From positions 1 to 64,000 of the forward strand of contig VYZI01000486.1 of the NCBI GenBank assembly GCA_013397695.1: 64,000 nucleotides of DNA, given 5' to 3'. Shown piece after piece: positions 27,133 through 39,500 of the stretch. The DNA is from Centropus unirufus. Taxonomy: Eukaryota > Chordata > Aves > Cuculiformes > Centropidae. The translations under genes and the position numbers were made by a program. The notes under the pieces were generated by a model. The model had not been told where the DNA came from, did not search any database, and saw only the letters and a program-made list of their open reading frames with translations. The first letter of the stretch is position 1, and every line of letters begins with the position of its first letter.

Positions 27133-27138
27133 TTTATT
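27133..27138 (-). promoter_or_regulatory. Candidate CD160 poly(A) signal AATAAA
   Basis: The plus strand TTTATT at these bases is AATAAA on the minus strand, 92 bases after the proposed CD160 stop codon (27230-27232). The position fits a short 3' UTR but does not prove use. Confidence 0.4.
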
Positions 27139-27229
27139 GTCAGAGAGAGTTAATGACTTCTGCAATGATAAATAGCCTCTGGCTAAAGGAAAAATGAATC
27201 CAAAGGGATACACTGGAGGCACCTTTGAA

Positions 27230-27342
27230 CTATAGAGGCTTCCAACAAACCCCTCTGAACAGGATGATTTTCCGCAAGTGAGGAAATGCGTCATATAAAA
27301 GCAGATAAGTTGTGGATGCTGACTGCACCTTACATGGAATTC
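27230..27342 (-). CDS. CD160: CD160 exon 5 (tentative): C-terminal tail and stop
   Basis: A strong acceptor (ttttctgtttttcggttgcag) is followed in the required phase by 36 codons and TAG at 27230-27232, with AATAAA 92 bases later. It would encode GIPCKVQSASTTYLLLYDAF and a basic, hydrophobic end. TTYLLL is only a loose match to a TxYxxV/I motif. A donor-like CAT|GTAAGG nine bases into the exon leaves open a micro-exon and different downstream exons. Confidence 0.35.
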
Positions 27343-30300
27343 CTGCAACCGAAAAACAGAAAAAACAAACTCATTCAAATTCAAGGTTCAATACTTTGGA
27401 GTCCAGCACCTCTACTGAAAAAGGTTTACTTACATGTGCTAAAAAAAACTTCTCCACGCTAGCTTTAATGTAGTTAGTGAGGGCATAAGGAGCCGTGATC
27501 TTGCTATGCTTATGAGGGCTCCTGGATGAACGCGACTTTGGGCAGTTAGCCTGAAAATTATTTTTTCACTGAAAAAGACATGTTCACCTGTAAGTTTTTG
27601 GTTAGCAATGTATATTTCTTTACAGGTACTAGAAATATGTACTTCACTCAAACTTGTCTTTTTCTTCTTCACATGAGGCAGTTCTGAGATGGCTACCAAA
27701 AGGACTCCTGGTCTTTCCTATGAAATAGGCAGATGGCATTTACCTGGCAAGGAACCAGAAAGAGGCACTATCAAGTTTTGTATCAGCTCCTGAAAGAAAA
27801 CCCCGCTCTGACCACACTACTGTAATAGACAGGGAAAGATCATCCTGACTTTTAAAAGATATTTTTATTTTGGGTAGATTAACATTTTCTTTTTATCAAA
27901 GGGCACCTACCTCACAGAACACCTACAGACTTGACTACACATTGTCTGTAACAGTACATACCTCTATAACAATGGCTGTCCTTAATGGACAGAATGTACA
28001 GATATTTTAGACTTGAGTTTCACTAGGTGTGTTCATGTCCCTTCCTAGTTACCATGGATATACACTAATGCTCACTCTCTCAATATAAAATGTCTGTCTG
28101 CTGTCTAATAACTCACAGTCCTGCTGCAAGCACCTTGTATTTATGATCTTTCAGCTCAAATGCTCATTTTCACTCTAGTTACAAAGCAAACTATTTGGAA
28201 ATAGCTTCTATGATTAGATATAGCATAGAGTACTGAACTTTGAAGAGCTAAAAATCTCATGGAGCCCAAGAGATATGTCTCTTTAAAATTCCTACTTCAT
28301 CTTCTAGTGACTAGCAAAAATAAAAACATAATTCCCTTTAGCCTCTTTTCAGCTATTCCTTATAGTTGCCAGGAGGTGGAAACATAGCTACACCAACCTA
28401 CAGAGCCATCATGTTGATGTGCAATTGTTCAGCGTGCTGCCTGCTGAAGAATAGTGCCAAAAATACCTGCAGTCTGAATTAGCTCAGTGGAGCCCATAAC
28501 ATAGCCTCATGCAATGCTGCTCCTGAGCCTCCTTGCCTCCCCATTCCCTCAGCTAGCGAGGCACCTATACTGCTTGTTACTGCCTCCCAGCATCAAGGAT
28601 ACCCTTTAAGCATCTGGTTCTGTCAGATATGACATCCGTGGTTGTTTCAGTAAGAATTCAAATCAGGCTGCCTTTGACGGGAAGGCTCACAAAGCAGCAG
28701 CAGTTGCAGTCCTTCAGAGTTAATAAACAAATAGATACCTGGCCAAATGATGAGGAGATAAATGAACACTTGTTTATTGAGGGGGTACATGACTGCTTTG
28801 ACGTTCAAAAGGATTATACACATTCCCAAGCATGAAAAACATGTCAGAGGTCAGAATGTCACTTCAGAGAAGCTTTAGCAGCCACAGAAAGAGTTCTCAA
28901 ACATGCTAGCAGATAGAGATACAACCCTCTTTCCTTTGTCACTTGGTACCAAAAACTCCTAGGGGAGAACCCCTGGCACAACAGGCAAATTTACATAAAT
29001 AATTTCAAAAAAAAGGGAAAACAATTTCGAACTGCTTAAAGATTATAGACAAACAGCCTTTCATTACATCCCACAGTAAAGGTGCAATATTGTCACTGGT
29101 TTTTGTTTCTGTTTGCAGAACAGCGAGTTTGACACTGAATCCTTTCTGCGTCCCATGCATCTCCCTACTTGAGCTCATATTGCTGAGAATTGAAGAAGGG
29201 CTTCAAACTTTCTCAGAGTGAATTAAAGAGTGCAGAGGATAGACTAGAAATATGTCAGAAGATGTTTCAGAGGAGAAAAGAAACCAGGTAAGGCTCCTTT
29301 GCTGGAGCAGAAAGGTAGAGCCTCCCTGCATGAGGGTCAGGTCCCAGAAAGTACAGCTGAGAAGAAACCATCTCTTCATTTCAAAGATAACAATGAGAAG
29401 TCTGTTACCTCAAAGAAGGCTAATCCTGGAAGAATTGACATCAGATGCAAGAGGGCTAGAGAAGACAAAGAAATTCTCTCTGCTGAGGATGTAGATAAAA
29501 TTAACAGGTGAAGTGAATAATCCCAAAGAACCAGTACCAGAAGTCCAAAAATAAGTCTCCCGAAACCTTGAAGTGGGTCATAAAACCCAATGGGATTCCC
29601 AGAAAATCATCATGAGCGATAAAATGAAGTTGTTCTTGCAGCATTTCAGGAGTGTTTTCTTGTTTAAGCAAAGCAGCTCAGACTCCACAATGTCTTCATG
29701 GTATGAGTGCTTGGGTGGAAAAAAAAAAGATGAACAAAAATACCTACTTCTGTTCAGGAGCAAAATATATCAATTAAAGTTAATAAAACACAACCTTGTT
29801 AAAAAAGTGACTAATCCAAGACCACATCTCAGAGGTTACATTGGGTGGGGAAGAGAGTCTTTCACACATCAAAATGAACTGCCTGAGCCCAGGCTCGGAA
29901 ATTAATTTGCAAGATACTTTATGTTGCATTAGCACACAACCACATATTCCTGAAAGCCCATACAGGAGGAATCTGAAGTCCATAAAACAATGGTCCTGTG
30001 CTCATTTATCACACACTGGTTTGGCACAGCCAGGAACAGAACACTGATCCAGGTAAATTCTGTGGATGTTGGCCAGAATTCAGCTCAGCTGCACCTTCTG
30101 CAAAATCACTTATAAAACCAAAATCAAGGCAAATTAGTTGGAATCATTTCACTTTTCTGCCTGGGGAGCTTTAGCCTAATGACTTCTATGGAATTACAGA
30201 ACGGGAAAGGAGGAGTCATTAAATATAAAGACCACACCAGAAATCCAGCTGTAAGACTGGTGATTTTTTAAAACCAGTCACAAAACCTATCTTCAGAAAT

Positions 30301-32758
30301 GATATAGAGCTACAGATATAGATCTCCTTACCTTTGACATGCACAATTATCCAGGATATCATGAGCACAAGCAACATCTTTTCCAACTGAAAATCCAGCC
30401 TCAGAGCTTTGTCCTGTTGCAGGTCACCCTCAGTCTCATCTGTGGTACTGACAGTGCTCACACCTGCTATAACAACAAGCAACATGCAAATAAAAGTTCA
30501 CAGAACAGCATCTTTTCTTGCCTAAAACTTGGAGGCAACGAGGTGACCGAAGCAGTAATTATATTTTATGTTTAGTCAATATATGCTGGAGAAAACATAA
30601 GGCAAAAGATGAGTATAAATGCTATGCCTTAACAAAGCTGGGAGAACAGCTTGGGAGGAACGTGAGCCAGTTTCTTGGCCGGCCCCTGCTCAGAACCAAC
30701 CTACAAAGCTCTAGTAGCTTCCCACCACCACAACCATCAGATGAGAACCTTGAATAGTTAAGTCAAATAGATATTCCCTTCTGCTGGAGGCTTGGAGCTG
30801 AAGTCATTAGGCAGAAGCAGAGGACACCATAGCATATAATCGGTTTAGGCTTGTATAGAAATGACTGCACTGTCACCGTATATTTCAGCCCTTCCAGTCT
30901 GTCTTTGCAATATTTTTCTCTTCTAAGTAATGAAGTAAGAAAAAAGTCACCTCAGTGACAACAAAATAATTCACAGTAGCGGCTGCCGTATCTCAAGTCC
31001 TACTCCCTCTAAGCACCAACACTCCCTGAGGTCTACATACCCTACAATGAATTCCAGGGGGTATAAGGCTAGCCTGTTTGCAGCCACAAAGGTCCCAATT
31101 TATGAAAATACACAGATCTTCATTTTAGAGAAAATAACTTTACCTCATGTGAATGCAGGTATTGCTATAATGCAATAATTGCTATAATATATAATTGCCA
31201 ACAGGATAGATGCTAGGTGAACTGGGGCAGACGTGTGTCTAACCTGAGACTAACGCACGTTTCCCCACACTTTTTTCACTGAATTCCTTCCAATTCTGGT
31301 TAACAGTGTTCAGAGTGGAAAGCCCATGGGAAACTTTTCCCATTTGTCTCAGGGAGATCCACAGCCCATCAAAAACAAAGCCCCACCATTTTTCTCATGC
31401 ATTGCATGTGAATGTCAGCCTCGCATTTAGCATGCACAGACAAAGAGACAGAGAAGTATGAAACTTATGCCAAATGTCACAGTGCGGCAGCAATCATTTT
31501 TAGTTTCACACCCTAGGAGGAGAGGACGCAACTTCATGAGCAGAGCATTTGTTACGCATAAATTTTGCTTCAGAGACGACGATGTAATCTTCCAACTCCC
31601 TCTGCAAGAAAGCTCCTGGGCACAGAGAGCTTACCTGTTACATTCACTCTAATAAAGTGGCCCATAGCAGTTAGGGCACTATTCTTTATTTTGGCTCTGC
31701 ATTGGTAGAGGCCACTGTCTGACTGGTTGACTTTCTGATTTTTCAGAAGCAGAGAGGAACTGACTTCCGCCTTGGGGTCTGAGTTGTGCGAGAGGTGCAA
31801 GCTTTCCAAATCCTTTCCAAACCCAGTCTCATTTTGCTTCTCTGACTTTTTGTACCAGTGAGCCTCTATTTGCAACGACTGATCTTGTTGGTGCTTGATG
31901 AGGCAATTCAGATGCAGCGCCTGCCCTTCTTTCAGGTATTTCGTGGTAGATTCATAAATGATTTCCAGCATACTGTGTTCTGCGGTGGAAGAGAGCAGAC
32001 ACTAACTGAACTGACCTTTATACCTAGTCGACTACCCCTCCCTCACCATACTTCTCCATTTGTTTATCCACTGTAAAAGCAAAGGCTATCTTATGCTCCA
32101 GAGGTGCACAGAGTGCTCAGGATAACAGATACCACAATAAAGCTGACACTTTTTCCTTCACATGAGAGGAAGAAAAATCTGTTTCTTGTCACGGATCTCG
32201 CAGCAAAGGAGTTATGCAAACAGAATATTCTCCATAAGCTTTTCAGTTTTCATAAAAATAGAAGATGAGAAGAGCATCCTTACTTAAAAAAGGTGAAAAC
32301 ATTAGGGGAGAGGGATATTTGAGAGAGTTGTTTATTTTTTCTCTTCAACTTGAAGGTTTTCACTTTCATCAAATATTGAACTATTCCATGGAAAGGATAA
32401 TACAAAAATATTGATTGGTTCAAAATACTGCTCTTTGGGGATCATATTTTACCATCGAACTCCCTGGGCAAAATTCAGCCTGGAGAAAACAAGAAGCTGG
32501 AAAACATTATACAAAGAATGCCCTGCGAGAAGCTTATTGCTACAGATATTCTTTCTTTTCCATAAGGCAGAGAGCAACTTGTGGCCACATCAAGTTACTT
32601 TTAAACAGGATTTTTAAAATGCCAACAACACGCTTCTCCTTGCCATGGCTTCTCCATACCTGACACCAGCGTTGCTAGAGCTGCAATTTGGAACAGCAGA
32701 ATGGGGCTTCTGCCTCCAGTGCCAGCAAGAAACCCTTCAGTGCAAGTCATCTTCTGCC
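27230..32758 (-). CDS. CD160: CD160-like immunoglobulin receptor (gene span, five proposed exons)
   Basis: CD160 is a lymphocyte (NK and T cell) surface receptor that binds HVEM (TNFRSF14). The model joins 32750-32660, 31979-31635, 30466-30332, 27707-27588 and 27342-27230, all at phase 1, giving 267 residues. The parts are a signal peptide 1-30, a V-like Ig domain about 40-145 with Cys56, Trp72, the DSGLYQC motif and Cys124, NxS/T sites at Asn80, Asn115 and Asn143, a stalk 146-175, a hydrophobic segment about 176-200, and a cytoplasmic tail with KKKK at 204-207. The tract EVSSSLLL...SGLYQC...GHF aligns well with human CD160 (EISSQLMF...SGTYQC...GHF). Human CD160 is mostly GPI-anchored with a transmembrane isoform; this model is transmembrane. 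Position beside PDZK1 and GPR89 fits human 1q21.1. BTLA was the alternative and fits less well. Exons 1-3 are firm, exon 4 likely, exon 5 tentative. Confidence 0.75.
27588..27707 (-). CDS. CD160: CD160 exon 4 (likely): end of membrane segment and juxtamembrane tail
   Basis: The exon lies between the acceptor gaaagaccag and the donor TTACAG|GTGAAC and is 120 bases, phase 1 to 1, which matches exon 3. It encodes VLLVAISELPHVKKKKTS and a polar tail containing Tyr223 (KEIYIANQ). The run of Lys directly after a hydrophobic stretch is a classical stop-transfer pattern. The acceptor has a weaker pyrimidine tract than the others. Confidence 0.55.
29250..29511 (+). other. Unassigned charged open frame, possible retrocopy remnant
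   Basis: After a TAG the plus strand stays open to the TGA at 29509-29511 in a frame rich in Lys, Glu, Ser and Pro (for example GEKKPGKAPLLEQKGRASL, STAEKKPSLHFKDNNEKSV, SAEDVDKINR). The composition is unlike that of the AT-rich spacer ORFs and resembles a disordered, nuclear-type protein. No family was recognised and no start codon suits the frame. It lies inside CD160 intron 3 on the opposite strand. A fragment of a processed pseudogene is one reading; chance is another. Confidence 0.3.
30332..30466 (-). CDS. CD160: CD160 exon 3: stalk and first half of the membrane segment
   Basis: The exon lies between the acceptor ttgcttgttgttatag and the donor CAAAG|GTAAGG and is 135 bases, phase 1 to 1. 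It encodes a Thr/Ser/acidic stalk (GVSTVSTTDETEGD) and then MLLVLMISWIIVHVK. The hydrophobic stretch is only about 14 residues before His and Lys, so a full membrane span needs exon 4. Confidence 0.72.
31635..31979 (-). CDS. CD160: CD160 exon 2: immunoglobulin domain
   Basis: The exon lies between the acceptor ctctcttccaccgcag and the donor AACAG|GTAAGC and is 345 bases, phase 1 to 1. It carries the whole Ig fold: EGQALHLNC (first Cys), AHWYKK (core Trp), AEVSSSLLL and QSDSGLYQC (second Cys), ending GHFIRVNVT. This is the exon that decides the family. Confidence 0.88.
32660..32758 (-). CDS. CD160: CD160 exon 1: start codon and signal peptide
   Basis: The acceptor cccatttttttttag precedes GGCAGAAG-ATG, so a 5' non-coding exon must lie upstream. 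The ATG is at 32750-32748. The exon encodes MTCTEGFLAG then a hydrophobic core SPILLFQIAALATLVS, and ends at the donor GTCAG|GTATGG. An upstream in-frame ATG lies before the acceptor and is not used in this model. Confidence 0.75.
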
Positions 32759-33468
32759 CTAAAAAAAAATGGGAAAAAGAAAAAAAAATCATAGTTATCT
32801 GTGAGTTCTCATGGTACTGAAGAGAGCTAGTATGGCTTAGCTTGGTACTGCAATCCTGTTCTAGCGCTTACCGAGCAGTCAAAAGCACACAGACCTTCCC
32901 ACGAAGCAGTGAGCTTGCAAATGACAGAGTAACCATCTGCATTTAAGTAAGACAGAGACAGGAAAGTACACATCTCCTTTTTCAAAAAAAAAATAAAAAA
33001 AAACAAAAAACCACCAAAAAAAAAACCCTGTAAAACAACAAAGCAGCAGAGGCCACTAAACCTGAGCACCCACATACATGCAGTCTCTGTAAAATCAAGT
33101 TGTAGGCAACAGGCTTAATGAGGCTTAAGGCCCACTAGTTAAAACAGTTGAAAATTCAGACTTAGACCACAAGCAAGCAATAATTCCTGCAGTCTGCAGT
33201 GAATTGCACAATGGTCAACAAATTCCTAAAAGCTAGGAAAATTCCTTTGTTATTGTTTCTCCTCTTCAAGAGAGTACTTGCATCAAATTATTTGGCTAGC
33301 ACAGGCAAGGGTGGGGCTCCCAGAAAGCCATCTGAGGATATTAAAATGAATGTACAGAACAACAGGCTATTAGCATCTCTTTTTCAATTGTGAAAAAAAA
33401 AATCAGTTCTTGTTACCAATGCTACTGTATTTGTACTCTGAAGAGGAGAATTTTGATGTGGGCATCAG

Positions 33469-33531
33469 GAAACAATAGAGAAATTCTGAGAAACAATAGA
33501 GAAATTCTGAGAAACAATAGAGAAATTCTGA
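33469..33531 (+). repeat. Tandem repeat, 21 bp x 3
   Basis: Three perfect head-to-tail copies of a 21-base unit that reads GAAACAATAGAG followed by AAATTCTGA. Perfect identity suggests a recent expansion, and copy number is likely to vary between individuals. Confidence 0.95.
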
Positions 33532-36500
33532 TTATTCTCTGTTAAGAGACACTAGAACTTCTTTCTTTACCTCAGAATGTGGATATGCCTTTTCCCAAGA
33601 AAAACAAAACCGTTTTTAAGAAATATCTTTAAGTGCTAGACCAGCAAGTGGAGCTTGACATGCTGCTGGGATGGAGAAAAGCAAGAGTAGTTTGCTTGGC
33701 TTCCAATTTCCACGTGGGTAGGTGCTTTGAAAGGTTCTGAAGCTAAATAAGTAACTAAAAATCAAAAAGCTTTGAGTTTGTTTGCTTGGAGTTTGCTCTT
33801 TTCCCCTCTTGCCTACGACCTTAGACCAAGAAGACATGGAAGAAACACATGGCAGGGCTTCTGGTTGTTTCACATTCTCCAGTCCTTGTAATTTGTGCAC
33901 TTGTATGAGCTAAATCCGTTCTTTTGGGTATGTTCTGATCTGACTCTTGGTAGCTGAGGACAGCAAAATTGTGGGAGTGAAAATTACTATCAAGCGTTTA
34001 TCTGTACTTTTCTATACTGCAAAGAAATTCCTGTGTGGGCTGTACTTGCAAGAAGTAGAATGTTTGGTTGGTTTCAGTGTTATTTTAACTACGACATCTA
34101 TTCTTCACTTACTCTTATCTTTCAGATCTTTATTGACTTTCTAAAAGAGTCCCTACACACTTTCTGTTCTCAAGCTTTCAGTTATGGGGCAGCTACCCAG
34201 GACCAGGAGGTTTTATTGGCTTTTACCTGGCATGGGCCAGCTCAGCTGACATCTTCTCTTCTAGATGACCCAGTAATTTTCAACACTTAAAAGACTCGGA
34301 AGAGGTTTCATTTCCAGAGTGCAGACAAGAAGCATGAGTTTAGTTGCTCTTTTAACAGCTCCTGAGGGGCGTAGAGCATAGCAGTTAAAGTAAGGAGAGT
34401 AAACAGAGCTGCCAGTTCACAGCCTTGACAACTCATTAGAACAATCAAAATCCTTATTAATAGAAGAAAGCAGTTGAGTGCCCAGAAATGCACTCTGTGT
34501 TTCCAGAGTCACTTCCTAACTTCCAGGTGCTGACTGGAGATCTCAGGAGCAAACATCAGCCGTTCACAAAGCGTGCGCAACTCAGAGAGCAAAGCAAGAT
34601 ACTTTTTTTCTCATTTCCTTTCACTTTCTCTCATATCTCAGGTCAATCTCAACGCAATCACTTCATGAACAAGCAACATGTTCTTTGAAGTCCATTTAGC
34701 ATCAGGCCGGTCAGGGGAGCGTAATCCCAGTTACTCAGCCTTCACAATGGAGCCTGTGGATACATATTCAGGAGTAAGCAAGACTGAATGAGTCTCTAAG
34801 GTTTCTCCTCAGAAACAGGGCAATGAAGAGCCTTTTTATTTGAGAAAGGCCTAGGGAGGTTTTAAGCCAGCACTGTGATCTGTGCTTACGTTCTCAACAG
34901 GCACCTGAGCTGAGTAACACAAGAACTGAGGGGGCAATGGAACATCCCCTAGCACATCCACAGTGTAACTTCAGGTAGGGCTTAAGAGAGGAAAAATCCT
35001 TGATTTCAACAAGAAAAAAAAGCAAGTATCAAAGTCCTACTTGCTGAGTTAATCTGAATAGGTGTGCATTTGTTTTAAGGCACATGAGATCTCCTTAGAC
35101 GTCTCAGCATTAATAAATCCATCAGAATCAATGTAACAGTTATCAAATTTTCATGTCAAGACTGCAAGGATAGGATATATCAGGACCAGGGAAAAAAAAA
35201 AGATCAAAATATCATATAATATATGCTTCAGTGTCCTCATGAATACTATGTATAATATTTCCTGCTTTAGAAGCCTACCTCCTCATGAAAGAAAAAAAAA
35301 AAAGACAACACTTTCAGCTCCTATATGTGTTTATATTACATCAAAAGCTAAAACCATTGACAGATTAAACCTGATATTTTCATCCTACCTTGTTTGGTTG
35401 AAAAAAAAAAAAAAAGGGAATGTGAGAGAAATACCCTAAAAAATGTGTCCTGAAGCTGCTTTGGACTATCACCTTCACATACATATACCCATAAAAACAG
35501 AAGAGAAATTTCAAATAAAACAAATCCCAGGATTTGTTTTAGGTGTACGCAAATCATATTCAGACAGCAAGATAGAAAGTGAAGACAATTTCAGTTGCAT
35601 CTTCTGTTGCAAATGAAAAAAGATGTAGACATGAGGAGAGACATATATAGAAGATAATGAAGTCAGATTAGGCAGTTCGCAGCCACTGGTCTATAACCAG
35701 GTAACATCAGATTCCATATTTGCAACAGGTTCCAAAAAGGCATTTCAGAGGACCTACTAAGTTTTCCTAGAACCAAATCTTGACAACTCCAACTTTCAGC
35801 TCTGTGAAAAAGATGATGGAAAAGCCTGATCCTCCTCAGGGTAATATGGAGCTGCTCTTTCACCTCCACACAAGAGCGTCAGGAATAGGCATGGAACAGC
35901 TCTGCACCAAATGCTCTGGGTTTGTAATAGTCCTATTTCTAATAGTTGTAATCTGTACTAGACACTTGTCTTTGTGCTGACCAAAAGGCACCCTTTTACC
36001 CTCCCATTTCACCTTAGTTTAAGATCTAGTTTCCTGATTTTGTTTCTGTAGACTGCCACTTCCTCGTTATACATCTTATATGTTGGTTTCTATAAAGACA
36101 AATGGGCTGTCATTTTTACTCACTTATACCTAGAATTAAAAAAAAAAGAAAATCAAACCACAAGAGTTCTATATTGAATAAAAGCATAAGGCTTTTTTTT
36201 CCATGGTGATCATTATTTATATTAAATGTGCTGGGAAGCAATTCAGAACTAACTCTGCAGGGAACACAAAATGCCTACAAATTTTGTACCTCAAGATACA
36301 TATAAGTCTGTAACTATAAAGAGAATAGGACCAGGTGTCAATTAATGAAAAAATGCGCCTTCTTTTTTTGTTTTATTTTTTAATAAAATCATAAAATAAA
36401 TAATATAAATAAAAAATCTAAACACAAAACCAAGCGAGCCTTGGGAAATCACCACTATCTAATTGTTATCTAATCCAAATAAATATAGATTCACAAATAA

Positions 36501-39500
36501 ATATAACTTCACAGTATTACAGTGAATCAACAGAATAATATAGTCAAGGGATCAGCACCTCAAACTAATGTAACAAACTATGACCACTCAAAGTTAACCC
36601 CAGGAGAATTCAAGACAATGAAAACATCCTTCAGTTTCAATTCCCTTACTTAATATAAATGCCTACCTGATTTCAATGTCCATTAGCTATTTTTCCTTAC
36701 ACCTTACTGCTTCTAGACTCAGTTATGAGGGGTTCTTATTCCATCATCCTCTTCTTCAAAAGACACAGTAGGCTTTAAAGAAGGTATGACCATCAATTCA
36801 CATAGCAGCAACTTAAAATACAATCATAAACACAAGAGAATTTGACCCAATGAGGAGTCACAGCTTAAGTTTAGGAAATCATTGAAGAACTCGGCTGGAA
36901 ATCACTCACATTCACAGAAAAACTAAATCCAAGACATAACAGTACAATTTCTCTGCCACAAAGGTGAAACAAAAAGCACAAGAGACCCGAATAAGTTGTT
37001 AATTATTTGGGGTCTTGTTATCAGCTAAATGGACCCAAATACTGTGAAGCTTACTGCCACACACAACTTCCAGTCAGGCTTGTTTTGGCTTCCCCAGTGA
37101 CATAAATCTTCAAATTCTTCCTCCTTTGGATGACCTGCCAAGGAAACAGCTTGATGCAACATCAGTTGTGTCTGTGGTAACAGAATTTTTAGTTTTCTTT
37201 CTCTGGTCTTCCCTTCCTGAGAAGGCATGCCCCGCTTGCTCCTGCTCTGAAGCCAGTTCAGCATTTTAGGATCACTCTGCTTTTCAGACCCAGTTATAGT
37301 CTGGATGATCTTCGAGACAGGTAGCAAGCTAGGATGTAGGTGGCTATTTCCTAGAAAGTTATCTTCAAGCTGAAATCAGACACTCACACAAGCTCTGCTG
37401 TCACCAAAACCGTTTTTACTCTTACAGCCAAGCCAATCCATGTACTCCTTTTTCTGGAGATTTACCCTGTCCTTAGAACTTAGGCATGGGTTTCTGGTAG
37501 GATCTTTTGGAGGGGTTGTTAAGCAAATAAATATAAGCTTATAACCAACTCTATGGGCTTTTACACCACATTAAAAAAAGTATTTTTATATTCTTTTTCC
37601 CCTCATATTTTATAGTCTTTTTTTTCTCATGTTAAAGTAATATTAGATTCAGATAACGTCTAGATTTATATTCTTCCCAAAGCCTATAATAATGGTTTTC
37701 AATAGTTACACAGGAAAATGGCTGCATTACACATTTCTGCAGTGTCTAGCGTAGCAGTAGCCGTTTCCTTTTTGTGATAACAGATAACAAGCCTTTCAAA
37801 GCCACAAAGTGACAAGAACTAATAAAGAGCAGGCATTATCCACCCACACATTTCTATTAACAGTTCTATAAGCTTCATATAAGCCTCATCAGAGCACAAC
37901 ACAATAGTTCCACCCAACGCAAAAGCAAGTAGAAGGTGACTGGGAAGATGGAAACTTCTACAGGAAGTTTGTATTTCTCTCTGCCTTCAAAGCTGCATTC
38001 AGACTTTCCATAATTATCACTGATCTCAGAAAAAGAGGTAAATGAACGCTATTCCAATTTAAATCTGTCTTGAGGTAGGAGTAGGTGCACCCAGTAAGAA
38101 ACTGAAAGCAAAGGCTGGGTCCTTAGTGTAGAGAAAAGAGTGAAAATAATTATCTACTATTCAGCGAAGCAACATCATTTATACTTGCTGAGGCTAATAC
38201 ACGTTACCCCTCCACAGACATCACTTCAGCCTTGGCTTAGGATGATGAAATATCTGAATAGTATCTTTCCTGACAAACTGAAATTAAATAATATTATAGA
38301 GGTTAATACAGAAATCAGGGGCATTTCCTGGATGGATTACAGACTTAGGGGGATACAGGATGAGATGAGACAAAGGCAGCAGGAAGAGGAATGGAAGGTG
38401 GGAAGAGAAAGAGATTCACCATCCTGCTGTCCAAACCTTAGGCTTGGATACTTCCTGTCCCACAGAGCTGTATTTTTGGAGGAAGAGCATATGTTTCCTT
38501 TAGTGGCTGTATAAGCATCCCTTCCTCATGTTTGTTGAAGAAAATTGTGAAGTAGACATAGTTCTTAGTATTTAGTAGTAGTACCTATTATTATCTACAC
38601 ATTTCAAAGGTTATAAAAGGATTGCAGTCTATTGTCAATTTCAGAAATCCTTCTGCAGAGGGCAAGAAATGCACATGCAACTGCGATCTAAAGTAACTTG
38701 TTCTGTTCTTCTATGGATCAGGAAAAAAAAAAAAAACGGTTTTGAAAGGGTATATAACCTAGGAAAAAGAAAGCTCCGTATGCTGAATGGAAAAAGCTAG
38801 ACTAGTAAATTCATAACATTATTTTTTATGTCTCAGCATCTTGCATGTCCAAAGACTACTGAATACTACAGCAATTAAAAGGCAGAACCAAAGAAATACA
38901 CGTCCCTGAAATGCCCAACAGAAGGAGCTGAAAAGACAGGTCTTTCCCACGTTATGTGTGCCAGAGGAAAGGTGACGATTCCAAAGGCATTGCCAGTCAA
39001 GTGGAGTTGATCAAATTGACTTCAGTCTCCCAAACAGCCTGGCTGCTGTGCACACATGTGAATATATATACATGTGTACATCCATTTGCTATGAACATAC
39101 ACATAACTTAACCAACAAGTCTACTTAGCTCACACAATTACTCATTTTAAAGACTTTTTAATTCTTGCTTCAAGAGAAATTTCCAGGTTTGAACACCAGT
39201 TATAGTCTGATGTGACAGCGAAAGAAGCAGCACAGATGCACCTCACAGTCAACTCAGTGAAAAATTTTGTATCTAAAAGCACAAATTCATGATCAATATA
39301 GACTATTTGTTGGATAGGTAAAGAAGAAGGCAACATTTACTGTTCATATTCTCCATTTAAATGGTCACCAGGGAAGACAATTCAATATTTAAAGCACAAA
39401 CACCAAAGGTTGGAGGAAGGGGACTGTCACTATAATTCCTTACTGACAGGTCCATGGAATAACAGGATATCTTTCTTTGCTGTAAACACAGGGACTGCAA

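Noticed and set aside
26708..27175. 155-codon open frame, plus strand
   Set aside because: No family motif. It overlaps the proposed CD160 3' end on the other strand and looks like a chance frame.
31635..31979. Ig exon as BTLA rather than CD160
   Set aside because: The residue pattern around the second Cys (SGLYQC...GHF) and the synteny with PDZK1 and GPR89 fit CD160 better.
32827..33075. 82-codon minus-strand frame with a very hydrophobic Phe-rich stretch, like a signal peptide
   Set aside because: The hydrophobic part comes from poly-A/T runs near 32984-33025, and no splice donor supports it as a CD160 leader.
38140..38514. 124-codon open frame, plus strand
   Set aside because: No recognisable family, and an ordinary spacer composition.
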